In this document: positions 6,832-14,832 of the stretch, in pieces | How the letters are laid out: the number at the start of each line of letters is the position of its first letter | How positions within the stretch are numbered: position 1 is the stretch's first letter | NCBI RefSeq assembly: GCF_009725755.1 | Contig: NZ_WNIJ01000001.1 | Location: 434,001 to 498,000, forward strand | From: Bombella sp. ESL0385 | Lineage (GTDB): Bacteria > Pseudomonadota > Alphaproteobacteria > Acetobacterales > Acetobacteraceae | DNA: 64,000 nt | Direction of reading: 5' to 3' | The notes under the pieces: generated by a model | What the model saw: only the letters and a program-made list of their open reading frames with translations | Databases searched by the model: none | What the model was told of the DNA's origin: nothing | Translations under genes and position numbers: made by a program

Positions 6832-7665
6832 ATGAGTGAGTTCCCAAAAAATGCGGCGGCGCGTGTTACGCTGAATGATGGGCAGACGATGCCGTGGATT
6901 GGCCTTGGTGTGTGGGAAACACCGCCGGATAAAACGGCTGAGGTGGTAAAGACGGCGATTGATGTTGGGTATAAGGCCGTTGATACAGCGCGGCTTTACC
7001 GCAATGAGGCGGGTGTTGGGGATGGTTTGCGTGATCATCCTGATATCTTCGTGACAACGAAAGTATGGAATGATGAGCAGGGTTATGATGCGACCTTGCG
7101 GGCTTTTGATGAGAGTGCGCGTTTATTAAAACGTGATGTCGTGGATTTATATCTCATCCATTGGGCGATGCCGCAGCAGGGTTTATATGTAGAGACATGG
7201 AAGGCTTTGATTGAGCTGAAAAAGCAAGGGCGTGTGCGCTCTATTGGGGTTTCTAATTTTGAGAAAGACCATCTCCAGAAGATTATTGAGGAGACGGGTG
7301 TTGTCCCCGCAGTGAATCAGATTGAGATTCATCCTGTGTTTCAACAAGAGGCGTTGCGGGCTTTCCATAAAGAGGTTGGGATTCAGACAGAGGCATGGCG
7401 GCCCTTGGGGAAGGGGACGGTGTTAGATAATGAGGTGATTGGCCGTATTGCGAAGCGGCATCATAAAAGCCCTGCCCAAGTGATTCTGCGGTGGCATTTG
7501 CAGAATGAGGTTATTGTCATCCCTAAATCGGTGCATCGGGAGCGAATGGCAGAGAATGTGGCGTTGTTTGACTTTGTTTTGACAGCCGATGAAATGGCGG
7601 CGATACGGACGCTTGACCGCTCTGATGGGCGGATGGGAGCGGACCCGGCTCATCCGGTATTTTAA
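6832..7665 (+). CDS. Aldo/keto reductase, 2,5-diketo-D-gluconate reductase-like
   Basis: This 277-residue cytosolic NADPH-dependent carbonyl reductase belongs to the AKR TIM-barrel family. The catalytic tetrad is visible: Asp51 and Tyr56 in VDTARLYRNE, Lys77 in FVTTKVWN and His110 in LYLIHWAMP. The cofactor segments SIGVSNF and IPKSVHRER are present. Sequence style and length match the DkgA/DkgB subgroup, which fits a host rich in ketogluconates and other sugar oxidation products, but the real substrate cannot be read from sequence. A strong GGGAGGGG ribosome site precedes the ATG. It is a single gene closed by the terminator at 7672-7705. Confidence 0.88.
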   Translation: MSEFPKNAAARVTLNDGQTMPWIGLGVWETPPDKTAEVVKTAIDVGYKAVDTARLYRNEAGVGDGLRDHPDIFVTTKVWNDEQGYDATLRAFDESARLLKRDVVDLYLIHWAMPQQGLYVETWKALIELKKQGRVRSIGVSNFEKDHLQKIIEETGVVPAVNQIEIHPVFQQEALRAFHKEVGIQTEAWRPLGKGTVLDNEVIGRIAKRHHKSPAQVILRWHLQNEVIVIPKSVHRERMAENVALFDFVLTADEMAAIRTLDRSDGRMGADPAHPVF

Positions 7666-7671
7666 GCGGGG

Positions 7672-7705
7672 AGGGCGTTCCTTCAATAAGGGGACGCCCT
7701 TTTTA
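7672..7705 (+). terminator. Rho-independent terminator after aldo/keto reductase
   Basis: An AGGGCGT...ACGCCCT stem, extended by weaker pairs around the TTCAATAA loop, is followed by five T residues on the plus strand. It separates this gene from the convergent parE. Confidence 0.8.
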
Positions 7706-7713
7706 GTGAGGAG

Positions 7714-9711
7714 TTAGATGTCCAAAAGCTCGACAGAGCGGGCTTGTTCTTGAATGAACTGGAAGCGAAGTTCCGGCTTGCGACCCATGAGGCTTTCGAT
7801 GCGGTTGCGCGTGAGGAGGTTCTCCTCCGTGGGGACGGTAACGCGCAACAGGGTGCGGCGTGTGGGTGACATGGTGGTTTCTTTAAGGTCGGAGACGGGC
7901 ATTTCTCCAAGGCCTTTAAAGCGAGAGATTTCGACCTTAGCGTTAGGCTTAAAGTCTGTTTTTAGACGGCGGTCGCGGTCGAGATCATCCATGGCGTAGA
8001 TGGTTTTGCTGCCATGAGTGAGGCGATAAAGAGGGGGTTGGGCGAGGTAAAGATGGCCTTGCCGGACGAGGTCGGGCATCTCGCGGAAGAAGAAGGTCAT
8101 CAATAAGGAAGCGATATGGGCACCATCGACATCGGCATCTGTCATGATGATGATGCGGCCATAGCGGAGTTTGGAGAGGTCTAATGTTTTGCCAAAGCCG
8201 CAGCCCATGGCCTCGATGAGGTCGCGTAGCTCGGTATTGGTGCGGAGTTTTTCTTGCGTGGCGGAGGCGACATTGAGAATCTTGCCGCGTAGGGGGAGGA
8301 CGGCTTGTGTTTCTCTATCGCGCGCTTGGCGGGCGGAACCACCGGCGGATTCCCCCTCAACAAGGAAAAGCTCGGTCTCATGGGCGTTGCTGCGGGAGCA
8401 GTCGGTTAATTTGCCGGGGAGGCGTAGGCGGCGCGTGGCGGTTTTGCGTGTTGTCTCACGAGCTTCACGGCGGCGGAGGCGTTCTTCAGCGCGTTCAACA
8501 ATATAGCTGACGAGGTTATCAGCTTGCTGGGGATTGCCACCGAGCCAATGGTCGATGCGGTCGCGCAGGGCACCTTCCACCAAGCGGCTGGCTTCTTGTG
8601 TGGTGAGGCGGTCTTTCGTTTGGCCTTGGAATTGGGGGTTACGGATAAAGACAGAGAGGCGGGCATTGATGGTGCCGAGAATATCCTCGGCTGTAATGGC
8701 GTTGGAGCGGCGGATTTTGCGTTGGTCGCCCCAGTTGCGAAACCCTTTGACAAGGGCAGCGCGGAGGCCATTTTCATGCGTGCCGCCTTGGGGGGTGGGG
8801 ATGGTGTTGCAGTAGGAGATGAGGGTGCTGCTGCCTTGGTCTAAAAAGGCGATGGCCCATTCGACACGGCCGCCGGGTTGGCCATCTGCGGCGATGGGGA
8901 GGTCGGCTTGGCCAGCCCAAAGGGGGGTTAGCAGAGAAGGGGTGGAGCCGAGGTCATCTTTCAGGGCGTCTTCTAGCCCATTAGGGTAGGAGATGACAGT
9001 ATGGGCAGGCGGGGCGTTTTCCCCCTTGAGGAGGTCTGCTGCGCAAGACCATGAGATGCTCACACCATGAAAAAGGGCGGCTTTAACTTGGCATTGGCGG
9101 TAAAGGCGTTGGGGTGAAAAATGGAGGGGGCCGAAAATCTCGCTATCGGGGGTGAAGCGGACCATAGTGCCGCGTTTGATAGCGGGTTTGGTATTTTCTA
9201 GCGTGCTGGTGGTGTGGCCGCGTGAGAAGGTTTGTCGCCAGCCTTTGCGGTTGCGATAGACTTCTACCTCTAAATGGGAGGCGAGGGCATTGACAACAGA
9301 GCTGCCCACACCATGCAAGCCGCCAGAGGTAGCGTAGGATTTACCAGAGAACTTACCACCAGCATGGAGGGTAGTGAAAATGATCTCTAGGGCGGATTTT
9401 TCTGGGAAGCGAGGGTGAGGATCGGTGGGGATGCCGCGTCCATTATCGCGGACCATCAGGGTATGGGCGTCTTCGAGATGGACCTCGATAAGCGTTGCAT
9501 GGCCTGCTACGGCTTCATCCATAGCGTTATCGATGATTTCAGAAGCGAGGTGATGATAGGCGGTATCATCTGTGCCGCCGATATACATGCCGGGGCGACG
9601 GCGGACAGGCTCTAACCCTTCGAGAACTTCAATAGACTCGGCATCATATGTATGAGGAGATGAGGGGTTGGAGGGGCTGGGTAGCTCGTCCTGTCCGAAC
9701 ATATCGGCCAT
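7714..9711 (-). CDS. parE: DNA topoisomerase IV subunit B
   Basis: This ATPase subunit of topoisomerase IV decatenates replicated chromosomes with ParC. The GHKL ATPase domain shows EIIDNAMDEAVAG, the DNGRGIP loop and the GGLHGVGSSVVNAL motif. The C-terminal half has the TOPRIM motifs LVEGESAGGSA and MTDADVDGAHI, then RFKGLGEM. At 665 residues, without the long GyrB insertion, and with the YIGGTDDTAYHHL segment typical of alphaproteobacterial ParE, it is assigned as ParE rather than GyrB. It is transcribed from the minus strand; no parC is in the window. Confidence 0.92.
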   Translation of the reverse strand: MADMFGQDELPSPSNPSSPHTYDAESIEVLEGLEPVRRRPGMYIGGTDDTAYHHLASEIIDNAMDEAVAGHATLIEVHLEDAHTLMVRDNGRGIPTDPHPRFPEKSALEIIFTTLHAGGKFSGKSYATSGGLHGVGSSVVNALASHLEVEVYRNRKGWRQTFSRGHTTSTLENTKPAIKRGTMVRFTPDSEIFGPLHFSPQRLYRQCQVKAALFHGVSISWSCAADLLKGENAPPAHTVISYPNGLEDALKDDLGSTPSLLTPLWAGQADLPIAADGQPGGRVEWAIAFLDQGSSTLISYCNTIPTPQGGTHENGLRAALVKGFRNWGDQRKIRRSNAITAEDILGTINARLSVFIRNPQFQGQTKDRLTTQEASRLVEGALRDRIDHWLGGNPQQADNLVSYIVERAEERLRRREARETTRKTATRRLRLPGKLTDCSRSNAHETELFLVEGESAGGSARQARDRETQAVLPLRGKILNVASATQEKLRTNTELRDLIEAMGCGFGKTLDLSKLRYGRIIIMTDADVDGAHIASLLMTFFFREMPDLVRQGHLYLAQPPLYRLTHGSKTIYAMDDLDRDRRLKTDFKPNAKVEISRFKGLGEMPVSDLKETTMSPTRRTLLRVTVPTEENLLTRNRIESLMGRKPELRFQFIQEQARSVELLDI

Positions 9712-9747
9712 TCTGTGGTCCTGTTTTAGATGATGTGTGTGGATGTC

Positions 9748-10275
9748 CTAGCGGCGGCGGGTGCGGGTACGATGAGGGGCACTGGGGGCGGTGCAACTCT
9801 CGTAAGAGGCAGGTTGGGCGATGTCTTTAGCCTCGGCATAATGGGCGAGATCGGAGCTTGAATCGTCTAGGGCATCAACCTCATCATACATAGGGACGCG
9901 CTGGGCGCAGAAGGCTGTGCCTGATTTGAGGCCGCCGAGTGATTGTACATCAGCAAGCTGGGTGATGTAATCATCGTGCTTTCTTTGAGCTTGGCTGCCA
10001 AAGGTACGGCGGAAATAGGAATCGAGGTGTTTTTCTGATTCAGTAAGGATGGGGAGGAAGCGGGTGATGAATTGGTTATAGCGATCTTGCGTATGGCAGG
10101 AGAGAGCTGTGACCATGAGCTCGGATTTGAGGCCAGCAAGATTAAAGGCTGAGTGGTCTGCCTCTGATGTGTGGCAGGCAGCCCCATAAGCTGCGGGCAA
10201 GCCGGAACAGAGTAACGCAGTAGAAAGAGCTAGCCCTGTTTTAAGAAAGGCTAGGCGGCGAAACAGAAGAGACAT
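9748..10275 (-). CDS. Exported protein of unknown function (175 aa)
   Basis: I do not recognise a family. The protein starts with a classical signal peptide (MSLLFRRLAFLKTG, a hydrophobic core, then LPAAYGAAC), predicting export to the periplasm with cleavage near residue 31. The mature part is helical with several cysteines (near the N-terminus, in LSCHTQDR, AFCAQRV and YESCTAP) that could form disulfides. The C-terminal tail is basic (HRTRTRRR). It lies upstream of parE on the same strand, 36 bases away, so the two might be co-transcribed. Its role is unknown. Confidence 0.7.
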   Translation of the reverse strand: MSLLFRRLAFLKTGLALSTALLCSGLPAAYGAACHTSEADHSAFNLAGLKSELMVTALSCHTQDRYNQFITRFLPILTESEKHLDSYFRRTFGSQAQRKHDDYITQLADVQSLGGLKSGTAFCAQRVPMYDEVDALDDSSSDLAHYAEAKDIAQPASYESCTAPSAPHRTRTRRR

Positions 10276-10483
10276 TTAGAAAACTCCCGCAAACAGGTCT
10301 TTCGCCTCTTATCATGCTCTTGGGGGAAAGTCTGCCCCTTTGGTGGTAGGAGGGAGGAAAGAAATATACGAGATTGCATTCTCATGAGTGCGTTGAGAGC
10401 GTATCGTGCCGGTGCGAATCTGCCACATGAGGGGATATCTCTGATGGGGCCTTGGATAGTGATGTGTTTTGAAGGAGTGTGCT

Positions 10484-11056
10484 GTGCAGCGTAATAGCGT
10501 TTTATTAAAAGGATTGATGGGGGCGGCTTTGCTCGCTTTTAGTGGATGTGCGGGGAATCAATCACGGACATCAGAGACGGCGATGCTACCGAATCCTTTT
10601 GCGAATGAGAAACGGGCGGCGCGGTGTGAGGTGTCGCCTTTACAGACAGATGCTACAGGGCGGATGAGTGTGACGATGACCGTGCTGGCAGGTGATGGGG
10701 GTATGTGCCCCTTTGCTGTCAGTAAAGGTGGTGGTGGGAGCTATGTTTCCTTTGGGGTAGTGCCGGCCCCAGAGCATGGGAAGGTTTTTCTCTATAGCTA
10801 TGATAACCGGACTTATGTCGAATATACGCCTGCGGTGGATTATAAGGGGGATGATTCCTTCTCTGTGGAGTTAATCCCTGCTCATGCACAACCGCGCCGT
10901 ATGGTGGCAGTGCAGGTGCATGTTGAGCAACCTGCTGGTGTTGCCGCTGTAGCTGCTGGGGAGGTGAGTAAAAAATCTGTGGTTGTCGCGCATAAGAGGC
11001 GCGTTGTGGCCCATAAAGCGGTCACTAAGGCAGCACAACCTAACGTGAAGAAGTAA
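10484..11056 (+). CDS. Lipoprotein with Ig-like domain, unknown role
   Basis: I chose GTG 10484, which is preceded by AAGGAG at a six-base spacing; an in-frame TTG lies five codons upstream. The 190-residue product has a lipoprotein signal ending in LLAFSGCAG, so it should be acylated at the cysteine and anchored in the outer membrane. The mature region contains a beta-rich stretch with HGKVFLYSYDNRTYVEYTP and DYKGDDSFSVEL, the pattern of a bacterial Ig/cadherin-like domain. The last 45 residues are basic and Ala/Val/Lys-rich, and could contact peptidoglycan or LPS. No specific function is claimed. Confidence 0.7.
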   Translation: MQRNSVLLKGLMGAALLAFSGCAGNQSRTSETAMLPNPFANEKRAARCEVSPLQTDATGRMSVTMTVLAGDGGMCPFAVSKGGGGSYVSFGVVPAPEHGKVFLYSYDNRTYVEYTPAVDYKGDDSFSVELIPAHAQPRRMVAVQVHVEQPAGVAAVAAGEVSKKSVVVAHKRRVVAHKAVTKAAQPNVKK

Positions 11057-11062
11057 GAGATT

Positions 11063-11096
11063 ATGCGGATGGAGGTTTGTAGGGCTTCATCCGCAT
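11063..11096. repeat. Inverted repeat after the lipoprotein gene
   Basis: ATGCGGATG (11063-11071) pairs perfectly with CATCCGCAT (11088-11096) across a 16-base loop. No T run follows, so it is a possible mRNA-stabilising hairpin rather than a terminator. The true terminator follows at 11118. Confidence 0.55.
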
Positions 11097-11117
11097 ATAA
11101 ATTAGTTAGGTGACTAT

Positions 11118-11156
11118 AAAGAAACCGGCATAGTGTGTGGCTATGCCGGTTTCTTT
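11118..11156. terminator. Strong bidirectional terminator
   Basis: A perfect 16-base inverted repeat (AAAGAAACCGGCATAG and its complement) with a 7-base loop has A-rich and T-rich ends on both strands. It lies between the convergent lipoprotein and OmpA-family genes and should terminate both. Confidence 0.85.
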
Positions 11157-11182
11157 GTTAGAGAGAATATTGATAGGGAATG

Positions 11183-12328
11183 TTACTGGAAGTCGATTTC
11201 CACACGGCGGTTTTGTGGTTCTGCTTTACCGGGACGTGTGGAGACGAGCGGTTGGGTATCGCCATAGCCATGGATGTCGATTACCCCAGAGGGAACACCA
11301 TCACGAATCAGCTCCGCTTTGACGCTTTGGGCACGGCGTAGCGAAAGGGCCATGTTGTAGCTGCTCGCTTTTTTGCTGCCGGGGTGAACGGCAGAGGAAT
11401 CGGCATGGCCATTTACTTGGATGCGAGTAAATTGCGCGGAAGTAGAGTTACGCGCGGCGGTCTCTACGATTGAGCGGGCGCGGTCGGATAATGTATCGCG
11501 GTCCCAATCGAAAAAGACAAGATAGGTGCGAATGGGGGCAGGGGCTGGGGCAGCAATGGTTTGTGTTGGTTTGGGCGGTGGGGGGGCCGGGTTGAACTCA
11601 TACCGCAAGCCAAGCATTAAAGAGTGGTTGAAGTCAGTCCGGCTGCTACGGCGGCCGCCTACAGGACCGCTATTTGTATTGGCGATGTTATAGCTCGCTT
11701 CTGCATAATGACGGTGATGGCCCGTAATAGTGTAGAAGCGATATTCCATCGTGGTGGAAAGGCCAACGACCCACGGGATAGGGAGGGATGTCCCGAAGAT
11801 ACCTTGGTAAGCAAAGCCGTTAGCACCATCATCTACACGCTGACGGAAGCCTTTATTGGCTCCTGTCCCTTGGATGGTGGTGTTTGTGAATTGCCGTGCA
11901 TAGCCAATACCAAAGCCGAAATAGGGGTAAATCCAATTCTGGCCGATATCCATATCAAATAAGGCGTTCGCCATGCCGCCATATTTTTGCTGATGGCCGT
12001 GAGCGGTGGAGCTGAAGCCGGGGGAGTGGAAGCGGGAGAGACGGTTATTACGGTAGTTCCCTTCGACTTCCACACGGAAACCGTTGCCTAGCCCCCAGCC
12101 GATGCTACCGAGGCCGGTGATGCCTGTCGTATAATCATCACGACCATGGGGAAAGAGCTTTGTATGTGGGTTGACTGTCTGTGATTGGTTGAAGCTTGCT
12201 CCAGCGGCTCCAGCAACATAGAGGCCGCGGACGGGTTGCGCTTTTGCCGCACCAAACGCCATGGCTGACAGGCAGGCGGCACAGGCACCACGGGCCAGCA
12301 GTGATGTAATGGAGGTGCGTGCAGTCAT
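11183..12328 (-). CDS. OmpA-family outer membrane protein
   Basis: This 381-residue protein is predicted to be an outer-membrane beta-barrel linked to peptidoglycan. ATG 12328 is chosen because GGAGAG precedes it by seven bases. A signal peptide (ending AKAQP) is followed by an eight-strand-like barrel region with alternating aromatic residues (LGSIGWGLGNGFRVEVEGNY and later strands). A proline-rich hinge (NPAPPPPKPTQ) leads into a C-terminal OmpA domain with YLVFFDWDRDTLS, the peptidoglycan-binding NGHADSS and SLRRAQSVK, and a final NRRVEIDF. It is a single gene sharing a terminator with the convergent lipoprotein gene. Confidence 0.88.
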   Translation of the reverse strand: MTARTSITSLLARGACAACLSAMAFGAAKAQPVRGLYVAGAAGASFNQSQTVNPHTKLFPHGRDDYTTGITGLGSIGWGLGNGFRVEVEGNYRNNRLSRFHSPGFSSTAHGHQQKYGGMANALFDMDIGQNWIYPYFGFGIGYARQFTNTTIQGTGANKGFRQRVDDGANGFAYQGIFGTSLPIPWVVGLSTTMEYRFYTITGHHRHYAEASYNIANTNSGPVGGRRSSRTDFNHSLMLGLRYEFNPAPPPPKPTQTIAAPAPAPIRTYLVFFDWDRDTLSDRARSIVETAARNSTSAQFTRIQVNGHADSSAVHPGSKKASSYNMALSLRRAQSVKAELIRDGVPSGVIDIHGYGDTQPLVSTRPGKAEPQNRRVEIDFQ

Positions 12329-12493
12329 GTAATTACTCTCCAACCAGACAGATGGTTATTCTTTTCTCTGAAAATGGAGGCAAAAGCAATGGAGGAACTG
12401 GCCATAGTAGCATTTGGCCGCATCGAATGAGAGGAAATGTGGCCTATTGGTTACAGGTTGGTGGCTGTGGCGTTTGTGAACAAGGTTGTTTGT

Positions 12494-12838
12494 TTAGTGG
12501 ATACGCCGGGTGCCGAGTTCTTTTTCTAGGGGGTGGGTGATGTCGGGGACATCAATCTCGATAATCCAGAGGTCAGGGTCAAAGCGTTTTTGGCGTTCGA
12601 GATAGTGCATTGCTTGTTGTAGGGTAGATTCTGTGGCGGTGGCTGTGAAATTATGGCGATGCCAACTTGTATCATCTTCTTGTAAAATGGCGGTTTGGCC
12701 GTCCCTGGCGGTGAGGATGATAAAGATGCTGCCAGCATCTTCATCGCCTTTATGGGCAATAACGGCGATGAGGCCATTTTGGTTGAGGCGGCGTAATGTG
12801 GCGCGTATCCAAAAGCCGGATTTAAGACCGTGGACCAT
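12494..12838 (-). CDS. DUF1491 family protein
   Basis: This small cytosolic protein of 114 residues matches the alphaproteobacterial DUF1491 family in length and pattern: an N-terminal basic strand (SGFWIRATLRRLNQNG), a central GSIFIILTARDGQ segment and a C-terminal RFDPDLWIIEIDV. The family has no established function. It starts 28 bases after the S41 protease gene ends on the same strand and is probably co-transcribed with it. Confidence 0.8.
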   Translation of the reverse strand: MVHGLKSGFWIRATLRRLNQNGLIAVIAHKGDEDAGSIFIILTARDGQTAILQEDDTSWHRHNFTATATESTLQQAMHYLERQKRFDPDLWIIEIDVPDITHPLEKELGTRRIH

Positions 12839-12866
12839 GGGGAGTTTCTTTCTGCAATGGAGGGGG

Positions 12867-14666
12867 TTAGGGAGCGTTTATGGTGGGGGTGCTGAATAGG
12901 GCAGCCTGATAAAAATGCGGCTTAGAGAGTACAGTGAGGGCGGTGGAGAGGTCGGTTATTGTGGGGGGAGAGGGGGGGCAAATAGCGCGGAGGGCAAGGC
13001 GTGTATCGGCTGGACTATCCTCATGGATGAGATGTGCTTGTTGTAGGGTCGTGGCCATTAGGGAGTGCCCTTCTTGCAAAGCAGAGAATTGGGCTTTGAG
13101 AGAATAATGGCTTTGTGGGGTGGTGCAGATAGAGGGAATGACCCCAAGCCCTTGTAAACTCCACCCTTGGGGGGCGTTCAGCCGTGCCCATGAGAGGGCA
13201 AGATGGCCCCCATTAGGTAGTGTGGTGGAAATCTGAACCATACCTTTGCCAAAGCTTGAGCTGCCAATAATGATGGCACGGTGGTGGTCTGCCAAGGCGG
13301 CGGCGAGGACCTCGGCCGCACTGCCTGTATTTTTATCGACTAAAAGGGCGAGGGCTGTGTTGTTGGTGAGGTCTCCGCCTTGGATGCTCCATACATGGTT
13401 GGATTCAGGAGCGCGGCCGTCCGTTGTGGTAATAACGCCGTGATCTAAAAAGAGGGCGGCGGTCATAACGGCTTGTTGGAGGATGCCGCCGTGATTTCCT
13501 CTCAGGTCTAGCACAAGGCCGGGATGGGAGGGGATGTGTGTTTTTGGCGGGGAGGCGTGGGGAAGGTCACCCTCTAAGGTTGTCGGAGGGAAAAAGGCGG
13601 AGAGATATTGGCTGATTTCCTCGGCGGTGTGAGGCAAAAACTGCGTTACATGCAGGAGGGGAAGGTGGCCGATATGGTCTGGGAAGACGCTTTCTTCCCC
13701 CATAAGAGAGAGGGTGAAATTACGGGTGAGTTTTTGGCCATCTTGGAGGCGGAAGCTTAGCTGTATGGTGCTCCCTTTTGGCCCGGTAAGGGCTTTTTGA
13801 AGGTCTTTTAATGGGGTGTTGCGGGTGCTGTGATGGTTGATGCTGATGAGCCTATCGCCGGGTGTGATGCCAGCATCCCATAGCGGGCTATTGAGGTTGA
13901 TAGCCGCAACAGCGGGGAAGTGTGCGTGTGATTGACGGAGTGTGAGGCCCACGCTGGCTATAATGGTTTGGGGAGGTGTTGGAGGAGATGTGGTGTGTGT
14001 AGGCGGTTGGTAGCGAGAATAGGGGTCTAGTTGGGTGAGCAGCCCATTGAGGAAAAGGGTTAGGCAGGCTTCATCCTTATAAGGATAGAGATTGGGGAGG
14101 CTATGACGTAGGGTCGCGATGAAGCGCGTGCTGAGTTGGCTCCAGCCGAGGATGTCATCTTCATGGGGAGTAGGCTCGTCTAATAGTCGTTGAGAGCCAT
14201 AAAAGAGCGTGAGATGGGAGGGGGTTGTGTGGGAGGTAGGCTCTATCGTGAGGGTGAGATTGATGTGAGCTGTAAGAGGAGAGGAGGCTTTAACAAGGGC
14301 GTGCATTCCCCAGAGGCATAGATTCTGTGGGGTTTGAGGTGTGAGTAGCCGCGGCATCATGAAGGTAAGGGCAGCGGCGAGTGTTTGTTGTGTTTGTTGG
14401 TCTTCCGCATCCAGAGTGATGGGAGGAGGGGGTGGTGTTATAGCAGGCGCGGGGGAGCTTAGAGGGGACGAAGGCGTTTTTTGTGAGGATATATGTGGGT
14501 GTGTCTGGGCGTCTGGTGTGAGGCGTTGGATGAAGTGACGCCAAAAATTAGAGGATGCCGCCTGTGCAGAGGCTGAGCTTGTTAATCCTGCTGTGAATAA
14601 AGTCCCGCACAGGGTAAGCAGTGCCGGGGGCATCAAAAGGGAGCGCAGGCAACGGGCTGACATCAT
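12867..14666 (-). CDS. S41 family C-terminal processing protease
   Basis: This is a periplasmic serine protease with a PDZ domain, related to CtpA/Prc. I place the start at the ATG (14666) that directly opens a signal peptide (MMSARCLRSLLMPPA and onward to SASAQ); an in-frame TTG lies 24 codons upstream. A Pro/Ser-rich linker follows. The PDZ domain contains NSPLWDAGITPGDRLISI. The S41 core has LVLDLRGNHGG, the catalytic serine in KNTGSAAEVLA (S449) and the lysine 25 residues later in SFGKGMVQ (K474). The dyad is intact. About 599 residues is longer than simple CtpA because of the N-terminal extension. The substrate is unknown. Confidence 0.85.
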   Translation of the reverse strand: MMSARCLRSLLMPPALLTLCGTLFTAGLTSSASAQAASSNFWRHFIQRLTPDAQTHPHISSQKTPSSPLSSPAPAITPPPPPITLDAEDQQTQQTLAAALTFMMPRLLTPQTPQNLCLWGMHALVKASSPLTAHINLTLTIEPTSHTTPSHLTLFYGSQRLLDEPTPHEDDILGWSQLSTRFIATLRHSLPNLYPYKDEACLTLFLNGLLTQLDPYSRYQPPTHTTSPPTPPQTIIASVGLTLRQSHAHFPAVAAINLNSPLWDAGITPGDRLISINHHSTRNTPLKDLQKALTGPKGSTIQLSFRLQDGQKLTRNFTLSLMGEESVFPDHIGHLPLLHVTQFLPHTAEEISQYLSAFFPPTTLEGDLPHASPPKTHIPSHPGLVLDLRGNHGGILQQAVMTAALFLDHGVITTTDGRAPESNHVWSIQGGDLTNNTALALLVDKNTGSAAEVLAAALADHHRAIIIGSSSFGKGMVQISTTLPNGGHLALSWARLNAPQGWSLQGLGVIPSICTTPQSHYSLKAQFSALQEGHSLMATTLQQAHLIHEDSPADTRLALRAICPPSPPTITDLSTALTVLSKPHFYQAALFSTPTINAP

Positions 14667-14757
14667 ATGAGGCGATGCTACATAAGGGTGAAAGGGGGCT
14701 GGAGGTGAGGGATACGCTGCAGCCTGCAAGAGGCGCAACAGATGAGGCCTACTAAGT

Positions 14758-14803
14758 AGGGAGAGAGGGTTTCTCCAAGGGGTACTTAGAGGGTCTCTCT
14801 CCT
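14758..14803. repeat. Imperfect inverted repeat between topA and the S41 protease gene
   Basis: AGGGAGAGAG (from 14758) can pair with TCTCTCTCCT (to 14803) across a long loop. No T run adjoins either side. It may be a weak termination or mRNA-stability structure downstream of topA. Confidence 0.35.
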
Positions 14804-14832
14804 ATTATGCGGTATTCTTTATAGAAGGAAAG